Part shown: piece by piece, positions 7,463 through 7,738 of the stretch
How positions within the stretch are numbered: position 1 is the first letter of the stretch
Layout: every line of letters starts with the position of its first letter
NCBI GenBank assembly: GCA_964538565.1
Contig: CAZIGW010000275.1
Coordinates: forward strand, 1-7,738
Length of the DNA: 7,738 nt
Source: CAYVBN01 sp964538565
GTDB taxonomy: Bacteria > Pseudomonadota > Alphaproteobacteria > Rhizobiales > Xanthobacteraceae
Reading direction: 5' to 3'
Translations under genes and position numbers: made by a program
The notes under the pieces: model-generated
What the model saw: only the letters and a program-made list of their open reading frames with translations
Database searches by the model: none
Told to the model about the DNA's origin: nothing

Positions 7463-7738
7463 TTGTCGCGCCGTCCGCTCGGGGGGCTCGCCGTGCTTGC
7501 CGCCGCCTTGTGGCTGAACATCGGTTCTGCATGCCGAGGACGCCGGCGCGGCGTCCGTGCCGGGCTGCGTCGGCGGGGAGCACCGGGTCGCGCTCGTGAT
7601 CGGCAATTCCGCCTGCCAGTCGGTGAAGTCGCGGCCCAATCCCGCCCACGAGGCGAACGCGGTCGGCGTTATTTTCTCCGGCGCCGGCAACGTAGTGATC
7701 GACGAGCCACACCGCAACCCACCGGGAGGGCGCGACGC
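7463..7738 (+). pseudogene. Second caspase-fold gene, frameshifted and cut by the window end
   Basis: From TTG 7463 the frame encodes a signal peptide: a basic start LSRRPLGG, the hydrophobic core LAVLAAALWL, and NIGSA at the expected cleavage site. One base later, in the frame one position over, the reading continues AEDAGAASVPGC and then EHRVALVIGNSACQS (7578 onward), which matches the first strand of bacterial caspase-fold proteins (consensus RVALVIGNxxY). Removing one base near 7532 joins the two parts perfectly, so the gene appears to carry a +1 insertion. The second frame has a TGA at 7515-7517, so it cannot have begun upstream; a GTG at 7557 could start a leaderless version. Further drift is visible: Cys where Tyr is usual, and NPAHEA where NPxNDA is usual. 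After about 7650 the resemblance fades. The catalytic positions lie beyond the window. Either a decaying paralogue of the gene upstream or a sequencing error. Confidence 0.65.

Noticed and set aside
5264..7717. An 817-codon minus-strand frame antisense to the whole caspase-fold gene
   Set aside because: Composition is Arg/Gly/Val-rich, there is no recognisable domain or signal, and it is explained by the GC-biased third positions of the plus-strand gene.

Overview
The window is GC-rich, densely coding DNA that looks like an alphaproteobacterial chromosome, most likely Hyphomicrobiales (Rhizobiales). That placement is inference. It rests on the base composition, a six-TM histidine kinase whose phosphoacceptor region resembles the PleC/DivJ/PdhS type, the membrane-anchored TIGR02281-type aspartic protease beside a DUF1289 protein, a secreted caspase-fold protein with a proline-rich tail, and a TTAA-N7-TTAA (CtrA-like) element. 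I saw no rRNA, tRNA, CRISPR array, transposase or prophage gene.

Layout. (1) Positions 1-1851, plus strand: the 3' part of dusA (tRNA dihydrouridine synthase A), then after a 3-nt gap a TSUP/TauE-family membrane permease. (2) Positions 1842-4447, minus strand: transcription runs from a six-TM sensor histidine kinase to a small DUF1289 cysteine protein and then a membrane-anchored retropepsin-like protease. The DUF1289 stop codon is embedded in the protease Shine-Dalgarno sequence, and the protease gene overlaps the TSUP gene tail to tail by 10 bp. (3) Positions 4448-4604: a divergent intergenic region, AT-rich on the kinase side, with three closely spaced TTAA boxes. (4) Positions 4605-7366, plus strand: a GTT2-like glutathione S-transferase, then a 685-residue secreted caspase-fold protein. 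(5) Positions 7463-7738, plus strand: the start of a second caspase-fold gene, disrupted by an apparent one-base frameshift just after its signal peptide and cut by the window end.

The most interesting part is the tandem caspase region. The intact gene keeps the overall p20-like fold, but both catalytic positions are replaced: His to Tyr in FSGYG and Cys to Ala in DAAR. It therefore reads as an exported pseudoprotease scaffold with two short helical repeats, a proline-rich tail of almost 300 residues and a terminal cysteine pair. Its downstream neighbour looks like a decaying paralogue. The second point of interest is the TTAA array upstream of the kinase, which would fit CtrA (cell-cycle) control. 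The remaining genes look like ordinary housekeeping or accessory genes.
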